Shown: positions 26,681-34,437 of the stretch, one piece after another | Layout of the letters: every line of letters starts with the position of its first letter | Position numbering within the stretch: the stretch's first letter is position 1 | Source: Acetobacteraceae bacterium | GTDB taxonomy: Bacteria; Pseudomonadota; Alphaproteobacteria; Acetobacterales; Acetobacteraceae | Assembly (NCBI GenBank): GCA_030041375.1 | Contig: JASHOA010000039.1 | Span: forward strand, 1 to 64,000 | DNA length: 64,000 nt | Direction: 5' to 3' | Translations under genes and position numbers: made by a program | Notes under the pieces: generated by a model | Databases searched by the model: none | What the model was told of the DNA's origin: nothing | What the model saw: only the letters and a program-made list of their open reading frames with translations

Positions 26681-27073
26681 TCAGGTGCGCGCGGCCGGGA
26701 AAGAGGGAAGGACGAGCGCGTCTTCAATCCACTGGATGCGAGTTGCCGTGTAAAGCTGGTCCCGCGGCGGAAGGAGCCCTGGATCGTCGAGGCTTGCGGT
26801 GGTGATGTCGATCTCGTCCGGGAGGTCGGCTGACCGGAAGAAGAGGGAGGTACCGCACTGGGCGCAAAAGCCGCGCTCGCCATAAATCGAAGAGTGGAAC
26901 CAGGCGGGAGCGCCAGAAGTCAGCGTGGCACTTGCGCGCGGAACACTGAACCAAGCAACAAAGGGCGCGCCGCTCGAGCGGCGACAGAGTGAGCAGTGGC
27001 AGATCGATTCGTGAAATGGTGCGCCGTCGGTTTGGTATCGGATCGCCCCGCACAGGCAGCCGCCGGTCAACAT
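26681..27073 (-). CDS. GFA/CENP-V-family zinc protein
   Basis: A small protein of 130 residues with the GFA fold. The zinc-binding cysteines are in GGCLCGAIRY, CHCSLCRRSSG and FCAQCGTSLFF. The family includes glutathione-dependent formaldehyde-activating enzyme and many proteins of unknown function, so no reaction is assigned. A GAGGAG ribosome site precedes the ATG. It lies 12 bp downstream of the dehydrogenase-like gene on the same strand, in a likely two-gene operon. Confidence 0.85.
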   Translation of the reverse strand: MLTGGCLCGAIRYQTDGAPFHESICHCSLCRRSSGAPFVAWFSVPRASATLTSGAPAWFHSSIYGERGFCAQCGTSLFFRSADLPDEIDITTASLDDPGLLPPRDQLYTATRIQWIEDALVLPSFPAART

Positions 27074-27085
27074 GTTTCTATCTCC

Positions 27086-27979
27086 TCAGCCCTTAGCCGG
27101 CAGGGGAATCCCGGTCAGCGTCTGCCAGACCCGGATTACAAAAGCGTCGTCACGGTCGCCATGACCGGACGCGGCGGCGGCCAGAAAAAGCTGGTGTGCG
27201 GCAGCGGCGAGTGGGAGGGGGAAGGTAAGCGAGCGGGCCTGATCGAGCACGATGCCAAGGTCCTTGACGAAGATGCTGACAGCGGACCGGGGCGTATCAT
27301 CGCCCTCGAGGATGTGCGGCACACGGTTCTGCCACATCCAGGAACTGCCCGCGGAAGCGCCAATCACCTCGAAGAGCGTGTTGGCATCCGCGCCGGCGCG
27401 GATGCCCAGCGCGAGCGCTTCGGCAGCGGCGGCGATGTGCACGCCGGCGAGAAGCTGGTTGACCATCTTCACCGTGCTGCCGAGGCCTGGCTCCTCGCCA
27501 AGCCGCCAAACCTTGGCGGCGATGGCAGAGAGTACCGGCTCGGCGGCAGCGAAGGCTGCAGGGGAGCCGGAGGCCATGACGGAAAGGGTGCCTTCGCGAG
27601 CCCGGGCGGGCCCGCCGGAGATCGGTGCATCGAGCACGAGAAACCCTGAGCTTGATAGTCGGGCAGCGAGAGCCCGGGCCGCTTCCGGTGCCATGGTCAC
27701 GGAAATGAGAACGACTGTTCCGGGCGAGAGGGAGGGGACCGCGCCTGCGCGGCCGAACAGTACCTCTTCGGCCTGGGCGGCATTCACGACGAGGAGCACA
27801 AGGGCCTTGAGATCGGGTGGGAGAAGGTCAGGCCGAGCGACGATTTCGGCCCCGGCGGCGGCGAGTTCGGATCTGGCTTGCGCATTGAGATCGCAGCCGA
27901 AAACCAGGTGCCCGGCGCGCAGCAGGCTGACGGCTGCGCCCATACCCATGTTGCCCAATCCGATCACACCGACCCGCAT
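27086..27979 (-). CDS. NAD(P)-dependent oxidoreductase, 3-hydroxyisobutyrate dehydrogenase family
   Basis: A beta-hydroxyacid dehydrogenase of 297 residues. The Rossmann motif is GVIGLGNMGMG, the substrate loop is DAPISGGPARAREGTLSVM, and the catalytic Lys is in KMVNQLLAGVH. The ATG at 27979 follows GGAGGGG at ideal spacing and is preferred to an in-frame start at 28003. Members reduce or oxidise 3-hydroxyisobutyrate, tartronate semialdehyde or L-threonate. The exact substrate is open. A palindrome in the upstream AT-rich region may be an operator. Confidence 0.85.
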   Translation of the reverse strand: MRVGVIGLGNMGMGAAVSLLRAGHLVFGCDLNAQARSELAAAGAEIVARPDLLPPDLKALVLLVVNAAQAEEVLFGRAGAVPSLSPGTVVLISVTMAPEAARALAARLSSSGFLVLDAPISGGPARAREGTLSVMASGSPAAFAAAEPVLSAIAAKVWRLGEEPGLGSTVKMVNQLLAGVHIAAAAEALALGIRAGADANTLFEVIGASAGSSWMWQNRVPHILEGDDTPRSAVSIFVKDLGIVLDQARSLTFPLPLAAAAHQLFLAAAASGHGDRDDAFVIRVWQTLTGIPLPAKG

Positions 27980-28071
27980 GAATTGCCCCTCCGCAGCCGC
28001 CACCGAAGTGTGACGGAGCGGCAGGCAGTCGACCAGCCCTGGGTGGCTTTGGGCACCAGTTGTTCTTATCG

Positions 28072-28087
28072 CGCAATGCTCATTGCG
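28072..28087. promoter_or_regulatory. operator-like palindrome upstream of the dehydrogenase gene
   Basis: The sequence CGCAATG-ct-CATTGCG is a perfect 7+7 palindrome about 93 bp upstream of the leftward gene. It lies beside AT-rich DNA (28090-28125) that contrasts with the GC-rich surroundings. No regulator gene is adjacent. Confidence 0.4.
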
Positions 28088-28447
28088 GCTGTGATATTAT
28101 TACTGGAACATTAATAGAACATGACCGTCAGTTAACAGAAGCAGCACGAGCCGGTCTGCGCGATGGGCAGGCCGCGGATGCGCGAGTGCGGACCCATTGG
28201 TGCACCGACCGCAGTCTGGTGAGACATGTGATCGTCGCTGTTATGCTGCCGGCCGACAGGAACATTTGCAGAACTAGCGCGAGGCAGCAACCGGCGCGGC
28301 TGGCGAAAGAACCGATAGCCGTCCGGGAACAGTGCAGGCCGGTGGTTTGGCGGCCAGAGCTTGCTCGGCGATCGCCTGCGCCGTTCGCGGGCTTGTCACA
28401 GCGGGTTACGGGAACAATCTAGCACCTTGAATCATACTTGAAGGATA
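28088..28447. other. gene-free stretch
   Basis: I see no supported gene. The left end is AT-rich promoter-like DNA. The remainder has frames without recognisable protein character. Confidence 0.4.
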
Positions 28448-28481
28448 CGCCGGTTCTTGAACCGGCGCCGGTGGAGTTTTT
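28448..28481 (+). terminator. terminator-like hairpin
   Basis: The arms CGCCGGTTC and GAACCGGCG form a 9-bp stem with a 2-nt loop. A run of five T follows after a 9-nt gap, which is longer than usual, so strength is doubtful. It directly precedes repeat copy 2 and follows no recognised gene. Confidence 0.35.
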
Positions 28482-28484
28482 CTT

Positions 28485-28587
28485 AGCCCGTGATCGCCCG
28501 CGGCGGAATCGTCGAAGGGCGCGAATCGCGGGCTCGAATAAACCGCGAGACCCGTGTCGGGCTGCACAGTCAGCCCGACACGGGTCT
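28485..28587 (+). repeat. dispersed double-hairpin repeat, copy 2
   Basis: Same architecture as copy 1: hairpin A (arms 28485-28494 with 28525-28534), a linker CGAATAAACCGCG, and a perfect 16-bp hairpin B (28548-28563 with 28572-28587). Compared with copy 3, the loop of hairpin B is inverted (GCACAGTC against GACTGTGC). Its right edge runs into the decayed IS630 transposase. Confidence 0.85.
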
Positions 28588-28873
28588 CGCCCGGACGAAG
28601 AGTTTAGCGGTCTGATTGTACGCGGCAATGAAGGCATCGATGTGTTTCCGTAGTTGCGAGAGACAGATGAACGAGGCCCCGCTCAGGGGTTGGCCTTGCA
28701 CGATCGGGAAGTAGGCTTCCACATAGTTTGAGCCAGGAGGAACGGGTGGGTGTGAAGTGAAATTGCGCGTTCGGGTGTGTTTTGAGCCAACTCTCGTTCT
28801 GCCCATGGGTGTTGAGGTGGTCGAGAGCGACGCGCAATTCACGGTCCGGAAAGGCGGCGACGACACGGTTCAT
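28570..28873 (-). pseudogene. IS630-family transposase remnant, frameshifted
   Basis: Leftward reading shows the IS630 DDE region: FPDRELRVALDHLNTHGQNE, then HPNAQFHFTPTRSSWL. Near 28730 the frame changes, and the match continues with VEAYFPIVQGQPLSGASF and LRKHIDAFIAAYNQTAKLF. The N-terminal half is missing, and the 3' end runs into repeat copy 2. The element is inactive. Confidence 0.75.
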
Positions 28874-29347
28874 TCTTCGGAATCAAGGGCCCACTCATGG
28901 TTGAGCAGGCTTCGCAGAACATCGGGAACATGCGCGTTGAACTCAACGCCCTGCCGAACGTGGCGGGCAATGCCTTCCACCCGGCGTGAGGTGCACAGAA
29001 GAGGGGGCGGGAAAGCCGGTCAGCATGGTCGGGCATTCGCCAGGGCCCGGGTGCGCAAACGGTTGGCAACTCGTCTGGTTCGGCGTGGTGATCGATGACG
29101 ATTTCGTTGCCGATTTCGGCCGCGCTCTCGGAGCCAAGGTCGATTGGCCGTACCGGAAGAAATGACCACTCATGATCTCGCCATCACCGAGCAGTCACTC
29201 CGCGACGGCGATCTCCTCTGGAAGACTTCGAGTGAGATTTTTAAGTCCGATGCGGATGCCGGGAGCAGCGCGTAGCAGGAGAGTGCATATGCAAGCTGAG
29301 GCTGGCTGGTTCTCACCGAAGCGGTGGGTAGGGTTCGGGCCGCTGTC
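28874..29347. other. stretch without a convincing gene
   Basis: Short open frames exist, for example a 37-codon one from an ATG at 29162, but none is recognisable or has a good ribosome site. The region between the IS630 remnant and the MoeB-like gene is probably decayed flank. Confidence 0.4.
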
Positions 29348-30169
29348 ATGATCGACTTCAGCGAGGAAGAGATTGAGCGCTATTCACGCCACATCCTGCT
29401 CAAGGAAGTGGGAGGGACGGGCCAGGCGAAGTTACGGGCGGCAAGCGTGCTGGTCGTAGGCGCGGGCGGGCTCGGTTCGCCTCTTTTGCTCTATCTGGCA
29501 GGCGCCGGCGTCGGCCGCATCGGGATCATTGATGACGATCGGGTGGAGCTCTCGAACCTGCAACGCCAGATCGCGCACCGGACGGAAATGGTGGGTAAAG
29601 CCAAGGCCCTCTCGGCGGCGGCAGCGGCAGGCGCGCTCAATCCGGGAGTGGTGATTGAGCCGCATGTGGAGCGGCTCGATGCAGGCAACGCGCTCGAGCT
29701 GATCGGGCGCTATGATATCATCTGCGATGGGTCGGACAATTTCGCCACCCGCTTCCTGCTTTCCGATGCCTGCTTCCTCACCTGCCGCACCCTGATTTCG
29801 GCCGCGGTGCTACGCTTCGAGGGTCAGCTTTCGGTGTTCAAGCCGCATGCCGACAAGGAGGCCCCCTGCTATCGCTGTCTTTACCCGGAACCGCCGCCGC
29901 CGGAATTGGTGCCGAACTGTTCCGAGGCTGGTGTACTCGGCGCAGTAACGGGCGTGATGGGGACTCTGCAGGCAACCGAAGTACTGAAAGAAATCCTGGG
30001 TATCGGTGAGAGCCTTTCCGGGCGATTGTTGATCTGGGATGCGCTTGCAACCCGCATGCGGGTGGTGCGGCTGCGTCGCGACTCGGCCTGCAGGCTGTGC
30101 GGGCCGATGGGCGAGATCCACGACCTTGCGGCGCATGTGAGGAGAAAGGCGCCCCTTCGTGTCGCCTGA
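29348..30169 (+). CDS. moeB: ThiF/MoeB-family adenylyltransferase
   Basis: An E1-like enzyme that adenylates the C-terminal Gly of a ubiquitin-like sulfur carrier (MoaD or ThiS) for molybdopterin or thiazole synthesis. It has the opening FSEEEIERYSRHILL, the nucleotide motif GAGGLGSP, the Arg-finger region SNLQRQIAH, DGSDNFATR, and two Cys pairs (CYRC, CRLC) for zinc. The ATG at 29348 gives 273 residues. No sulfurtransferase (rhodanese) domain is attached. It overlaps the next gene by 11 bp. MoeB versus ThiF cannot be settled by sequence alone. Confidence 0.85.
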   Translation: MIDFSEEEIERYSRHILLKEVGGTGQAKLRAASVLVVGAGGLGSPLLLYLAGAGVGRIGIIDDDRVELSNLQRQIAHRTEMVGKAKALSAAAAAGALNPGVVIEPHVERLDAGNALELIGRYDIICDGSDNFATRFLLSDACFLTCRTLISAAVLRFEGQLSVFKPHADKEAPCYRCLYPEPPPPELVPNCSEAGVLGAVTGVMGTLQATEVLKEILGIGESLSGRLLIWDALATRMRVVRLRRDSACRLCGPMGEIHDLAAHVRRKAPLRVA

Positions 30170-30539
30170 CCGGCTTGGCATCCTGCTGCTTTCGGGCCAA
30201 CACGATCGGGCGCACTACGCCTTCGTGCTGGCCACCGGAGCGGCGGCGTTGGGGCGGGAGGTGGTGCTCTTTGCGACCAACCACGGGTGTCACGCGTTGC
30301 TTGCCGACTGGTCTGGGCTTGAGGACGCCGAGCGAGACGATCGCGTCCAGCGCCGCGGCGTTGCCGGGCTCGAAGCGCTGAGGGAAGCCGCGAGCGAACT
30401 TGGCGTGCGTCTGATCCTTTGCGAGGCGGGTATGCGCGCTGAGGGGCTGGAGGGAGCCCTCCTGCTGGAGGGGGTCGAGATCGCCGGAATCGCGACCTTC
30501 CTCGATGCAGTGGGCGAGGGAAAGCTCGTTTCCCTTTAA
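30159..30539 (+). CDS. DsrE/DsrF-like family protein
   Basis: A protein of 126 residues, GTG start after AGGAGAAAGG. The alternating strand-helix pattern (LGILLLSGQHDRAHYAFVL, REVVLFATNHG) and a single Cys in LILCEAGM resemble small DsrE-like proteins. Some members relay sulfur as persulfide through one Cys. Overlap with the MoeB-like gene suggests a sulfur-transfer link, which is inferred from context. Confidence 0.7.
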   Translation: MSPDRLGILLLSGQHDRAHYAFVLATGAAALGREVVLFATNHGCHALLADWSGLEDAERDDRVQRRGVAGLEALREAASELGVRLILCEAGMRAEGLEGALLLEGVEIAGIATFLDAVGEGKLVSL

Positions 30540-30590
30540 TGGCCAATCGGAAACTTGACGCCGGGAGGCCGGGTGCGGCAGGGGTTGGCA

Positions 30591-31163
30591 ATGCGCAGGC
30601 GAGCCAGGAGGCAGGCGATTCGGGCGATCGTTGCTGCTGTTCTCCTCGGCTGCCCGTCCCTCATTCCGGTGCGCGCGGCGCCGCCGGTGGCCGCGCTGGC
30701 CACTCTCCCGACGCGCCCGGCCGAGCCTGACAAGGGCGCTTCAACCGGATTGCCGCTGCCGCGGTTCGTCTCGCTCATCTCCGGTGATGTGAACATGCGG
30801 GTCGGGCCCGGATTCCAGTACCCGATCGAATGGGTTTACAGAGAGCGCGGCCTGCCGGTCGTGGTGGAGCGGGAATTCGATGTCTGGCGGCTGGTTCTGG
30901 CGCCGGACGGCGGGCGTGGGTGGATGCATGAGGCCACCCTTTCCGGCACGCGCATGTTTCTGGTGAGCGGCGGGACACGCACGCTTAGGCGCCGGCCGGA
31001 AAGCAACGCGCCGGTGATGGCGGTGCTGCAGGCGGGCGTGATCGGGCAAATCCTGCGATGCGGGGCGGCGAATGAGTGGTGCAGCGTGGAAGTCGACGGG
31101 CGGCGGGGCTATCTCCGGCGGAATGAATTCTGGGGCACATTTCCCGACGAAGCCGTGCCCTGA
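30591..31163 (+). CDS. secreted bacterial SH3-domain protein
   Basis: About 190 residues with an Arg-rich N-terminus and a signal peptide ending near VRAAP. The body holds two SH3b-like repeats: FVSLISGDVNMRVGPGFQYP with WMHEATL, and RTLRRRPESNAPVMAVL with GYLRRNEFWG. Such proteins sit in the periplasm and often bind cell-wall peptides. Function is not known. An upstream TTG at 30555 is a less likely start. Confidence 0.8.
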   Translation: MRRRARRQAIRAIVAAVLLGCPSLIPVRAAPPVAALATLPTRPAEPDKGASTGLPLPRFVSLISGDVNMRVGPGFQYPIEWVYRERGLPVVVEREFDVWRLVLAPDGGRGWMHEATLSGTRMFLVSGGTRTLRRRPESNAPVMAVLQAGVIGQILRCGAANEWCSVEVDGRRGYLRRNEFWGTFPDEAVP

Positions 31164-31216
31164 GACGATGCACTAAGAGAGGTGCAGGAATGGCCCGGAT
31201 GGGCTATCCTTTTTAG

Positions 31217-31528
31217 ATGGAACTCGAGGCCCCTCGCGCGCACCACGACCTGGGCGGTGCAGGCACATACATCTGTCAGGAAATCGACCGCGCGGCGCAT
31301 ACGCCCACTGACTTCGACAAGGAGGTCGACGCGATCCGCCAAATTCTCGGCGCCAAGGGGATCATGACAGTGGACGAACTGCGCCGTGGTATCGAGGAAA
31401 TTCCTGAAGCGGAATATCATCAGCTGTCGTACTATGAGCGGTGGATTCGCTCTATGACGGCCAACCTCCTTGAGAAGGGTGTGATCAGCGAGGCGGAACT
31501 CGCCGCCGTGCTGGCCGCTGCGGCATGA
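31217..31528 (+). CDS. nitrile hydratase beta N-terminal-like subunit (ScnB-like)
   Basis: A 103-residue protein resembling the N-terminal, helical half of nitrile hydratase beta: HHDLGG near the start, then YYERWIRSMTANLLEKGVIS. In thiocyanate hydrolase this half is a separate subunit (beta). It is shorter than the known ScnB. It overlaps the next gene by 4 bp (ATGA). The product should assemble with the two following subunits in the cytoplasm. Confidence 0.75.
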   Translation: MELEAPRAHHDLGGAGTYICQEIDRAAHTPTDFDKEVDAIRQILGAKGIMTVDELRRGIEEIPEAEYHQLSYYERWIRSMTANLLEKGVISEAELAAVLAAAA

Positions 31529-31818
31529 GCGGGAGTCCGCAACTGGCGGTCGGAAGCCGCGTGCGGGTGCGAGACGATTGGCCGGAGACACGGGGGCGGG
31601 TGCATATCCGTACTCCGCATTATGTGCGCGGACGCACCGGCACGGTGGTACGTTGTCTCGGCGATTTTCCGGATCCGGAGCAGCTTGCCTTCGCCCGGCC
31701 GGCACGGATCCTGCCACTCTATCATGTGCTCTTCGAGCAGCCGCAGATTTGGCTCGAGGGATGCGCGGGCGATCAGCTTCTTGTGGAGATCTATGGATCA
31801 TGGCTGGAACCGTCCTGA
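31525..31818 (+). CDS. nitrile hydratase beta C-terminal-like subunit (ScnA-like)
   Basis: A 97-residue SH3-like barrel matching the C-terminal half of nitrile hydratase beta: VGSRVRVRDDWPETRGRVHI, RTPHYVRGRTGTV, PLYHVLFEQPQIW. This is the domain that forms a separate alpha subunit in thiocyanate hydrolase. It overlaps both neighbours, so the three genes are tightly co-translated. Confidence 0.78.
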   Translation: MSGSPQLAVGSRVRVRDDWPETRGRVHIRTPHYVRGRTGTVVRCLGDFPDPEQLAFARPARILPLYHVLFEQPQIWLEGCAGDQLLVEIYGSWLEPS

Positions 31819-32402
31819 GGCTTGAAGAGGTCGCGGGAGAACGGCTGCTTCGGGCGGTAGCCGCACTGCTGGCGGCGAAGGGCATTGCCAGTCCGACCGA
31901 AATCACCGAGCAGATTGCCATGACCGACAACGCCTCGCCTGCACAGGGAGCGCGCATGGTGGCCAGGGCATGGGTCGATCCACAATTCCGGGCGCTGATG
32001 CTTTCCGACGGCACGCGGGCAGCGGAAATGCTTGGGATCCCGATGCGCGGCGCCCCACCGTTGGGCGTGCTCGAGGATACCCCCGACCTGCATCATCTCA
32101 TCGTTTGTACGCTTTGCAGTTGCTATCCACGAGCGGTGCTCGGCTATCCGCCGTTCTGGTACAAATCGGGAGCGTATCGGGCACGCGCGGTGCGCGATCC
32201 GCGCGGCCTGCTTGCCGAATGGGGCACGGTGCTCGACCCGGGGGTCCGGATTCGCGTCGTCGATTCGACAGCGGATTATCGCTGGATGGTGCTGCCGCTG
32301 CGCCCGGCCGAAACGGCGAAATGGAACGAGGACAGGCTCGCGGCTTTGGTACGCGAAACGGACATGATCGGTGTCACGTTGCCTCGCGTTGCCGGTGATT
32401 GA
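31800..32402 (+). CDS. cobalt-type nitrile hydratase alpha / thiocyanate hydrolase gamma subunit
   Basis: A 200-residue catalytic subunit. The metal claw VCTLCSC is complete. Thr in the second position is the cobalt-type signature (iron types have Ser), and the two later Cys are normally oxidised to sulfinic and sulfenic acids. Downstream family motifs are YPRAVLGYPPFWYKS and VLPLRPAETAKWNEDRL. The ATG at 31800 lies inside the end of the preceding gene. Gene order matches scnB-scnA-scnC. Whether the substrate is thiocyanate, carbonyl sulfide or a nitrile is open. No activator (p14K/P15K) gene is adjacent. Confidence 0.85.
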   Translation: MAGTVLRLEEVAGERLLRAVAALLAAKGIASPTEITEQIAMTDNASPAQGARMVARAWVDPQFRALMLSDGTRAAEMLGIPMRGAPPLGVLEDTPDLHHLIVCTLCSCYPRAVLGYPPFWYKSGAYRARAVRDPRGLLAEWGTVLDPGVRIRVVDSTADYRWMVLPLRPAETAKWNEDRLAALVRETDMIGVTLPRVAGD

Positions 32403-32622
32403 TCCACTGCCGTACCAAGCGGGATCGGAACTCTGTCGGTACCGCTCGGGCATACCGACCGGGTGATGGAGCGGCCCCCGATTCGACCGGAGACCGGCCA
32501 CCCGGCCATTGCCCGACAGGCCCCAATCGCACGCCGCCACGAAATGACGCGTCCTGTCCGCCCGGTTGACTCTTCCTGCCCGTCGTCGCCACCTTCCGCC
32601 CGCCCGGCGGCAGGAGGGAACG

Positions 32623-34422
32623 ATGGCACAGGCAAAGAACGGCGAGGCTGGCCCACAGCGGCTGCGCAGCCGGCGCTGGTTCGACGAGCCGCACAATCCG
32701 AGCATGACCGCGCTCTATCTCGAGCGCTACATGAACTACGGCCTCACCCTCGAGGAACTGCAATCCGGAAAGCCGATCATCGGCATCGCCCAGACCGGCT
32801 CCGACCTCGCCCCCTGCAACCGCCATCACCTCCAACTCGCCGAGCGCGTCCGCGCCGGCATCCGCGACGCAGGCGGCATTCCGATCGAGTTCCCCCTCCA
32901 TCCCATCCAGGAAACCGGCAAGCGCCCCACCGCCGCACTCGACCGCAACCTCGCCTATCTCGGCCTCGTCGAAGTCCTGCACGGCTACCCGATCGACGGT
33001 GTCGTACTCACCACCGGCTGCGACAAGACCACGCCCGCCTGCCTGATGGGTGCCGGCACCGTCAACATTCCGGCCATCGTCCTCTCCGGCGGCCCGATGC
33101 TCGACGGCTGGTGGCAGGGTCGCCTTGCCGGGTCGGGAACCATCGTCTGGGAAGCCCGCAAGCTGCTCGCCGAAGGCAAGACGAACTACCACGAGTTCAT
33201 CCAGATCGTCTCTGCCTCGGCGCCCTCGGCCGGCCACTGCAACACGATGGGCACGGCGAGCTCGATGAACTCGCTCGCCGAAACGATCGGCATGTCGCTC
33301 ACCGGCTGCGCGATGATCCCCGCCCCTTATCGCGAACGCGGCTGGATGGCCTACGAAACCGGCCGCCGCATCGTCGCCATGGTGCACGAGAATCTTCGAC
33401 CGTCCGACATCATGACGAAGAAGGCCTTCGAAAACGCGGTGGTCGCCGCGGCTGCCCTCGGCGCGTCCTCCAACTGCCCTATCCACATGGTCGCGATCGC
33501 CCGCCACGTGGGCGTCGATCACACGCTCGACGACTGGCAGCGCCTCGGCCCCGAGATCCCGCTTCTCGTCGACATGCAGCCTGCCGGTCGATTCCTCTCC
33601 GAACGCTTCTTCCGCGCCGGCGGTGTGCCGGCTGTGCTGAAGGAACTCCTCGATGCCGGCAAGCTCCATGGCGACGCAATGACCGTGACCGGCCACACGA
33701 TGGCCGAAAACCTCGCCAAGATCCCGGAACCCGATCACGAGGTGATCCGCTCCTACGCGAAGCCGCTCAAAGCCGCCGCCGGTTACGTCGTGCTATCCGG
33801 CAATCTCTTCGACAGCGGAATCATCAAGACCAGTGTCATCGACGAGGAATTTCGCCGCCGCTTCCTCTCCGACCCAGCCCATCCCAACGTCTTCGAAGGC
33901 AAGGCGATCGTCTTCGACGGCCCGGAGGATTATCACGAGCGCATCGAAGACCCCTCTCTCGGCGTCGACGAGCACTCGGTGCTCATCATCCGCAACTGCG
34001 GCCCGGTCGGCTATCCAGGCAGCGCCGAAGTCGTCAACATGCAGCCTCCCGCCGTCCTCCTCAAGCGTGGCCTCGACGCTCTTCCCACGATGGGCGACGG
34101 ACGCCAGTCCGGCACCTCCGGCAGCCCCTCGATCCTCAATATCACGCCCGAAGCCGCCGTCGGCGGCGGCCTCGCACTGCTCCGTACCGGCGATCCAATC
34201 CGCATCGACCTCAATGCCCGCCGCGTCGATCTCATGCTGCCCGCCGAAGATATCGCCGCCCGCCGGGCCGCCTGGAAGCCGCCCGAACTCCAGAACAAGA
34301 CGCCGTGGGAGCAGATTTATCGCAGCATGGTCGGCGGGCTCGGTACCGGCGCCTGCCTCGAACCCACGACGGTCTATCTCAACATCATCGAGACGCGTGG
34401 CGAATCGCGTGACAATCACTGA
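32623..34422 (+). CDS. IlvD/Edd-family sugar-acid dehydratase (L-arabonate dehydratase-like)
   Basis: An Fe-S dehydratase of 599 residues that converts an aldonate to a 2-keto-3-deoxy acid. The cluster cysteines are C65 in LAPCNRHH, C133 in TTGCDKTTPAC, and one near 206 in SAGHCNTMGTASSMN. This spacing matches L-arabonate/xylonate dehydratases rather than IlvD. An AGGAGGGAACG ribosome site fixes the ATG at 32623. It heads a three-gene operon with an SDR and an FAH-family hydrolase, together a non-phosphorylative sugar-acid route. Confidence 0.88.
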   Translation: MAQAKNGEAGPQRLRSRRWFDEPHNPSMTALYLERYMNYGLTLEELQSGKPIIGIAQTGSDLAPCNRHHLQLAERVRAGIRDAGGIPIEFPLHPIQETGKRPTAALDRNLAYLGLVEVLHGYPIDGVVLTTGCDKTTPACLMGAGTVNIPAIVLSGGPMLDGWWQGRLAGSGTIVWEARKLLAEGKTNYHEFIQIVSASAPSAGHCNTMGTASSMNSLAETIGMSLTGCAMIPAPYRERGWMAYETGRRIVAMVHENLRPSDIMTKKAFENAVVAAAALGASSNCPIHMVAIARHVGVDHTLDDWQRLGPEIPLLVDMQPAGRFLSERFFRAGGVPAVLKELLDAGKLHGDAMTVTGHTMAENLAKIPEPDHEVIRSYAKPLKAAAGYVVLSGNLFDSGIIKTSVIDEEFRRRFLSDPAHPNVFEGKAIVFDGPEDYHERIEDPSLGVDEHSVLIIRNCGPVGYPGSAEVVNMQPPAVLLKRGLDALPTMGDGRQSGTSGSPSILNITPEAAVGGGLALLRTGDPIRIDLNARRVDLMLPAEDIAARRAAWKPPELQNKTPWEQIYRSMVGGLGTGACLEPTTVYLNIIETRGESRDNH

Positions 34423-34437
34423 AGGGCGCCGCACGCG

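Noticed and set aside
28060-28422. A 120-codon plus-strand frame in the gap right of the dehydrogenase gene
   Set aside because: No family character, no ribosome site, and it starts inside promoter-like AT-rich DNA.
31197-31214. Small hairpin GGAT-gggct-ATCC with five T before the ScnB-like gene
   Set aside because: A 4-bp stem is too weak for an intrinsic terminator, and it overlaps the probable ribosome-binding region.
32463-34412. A 649-codon frame on the same strand as the dehydratase
   Set aside because: It is an out-of-frame Arg/Pro-rich shadow of the dehydratase, whose motifs and ribosome site are clear.
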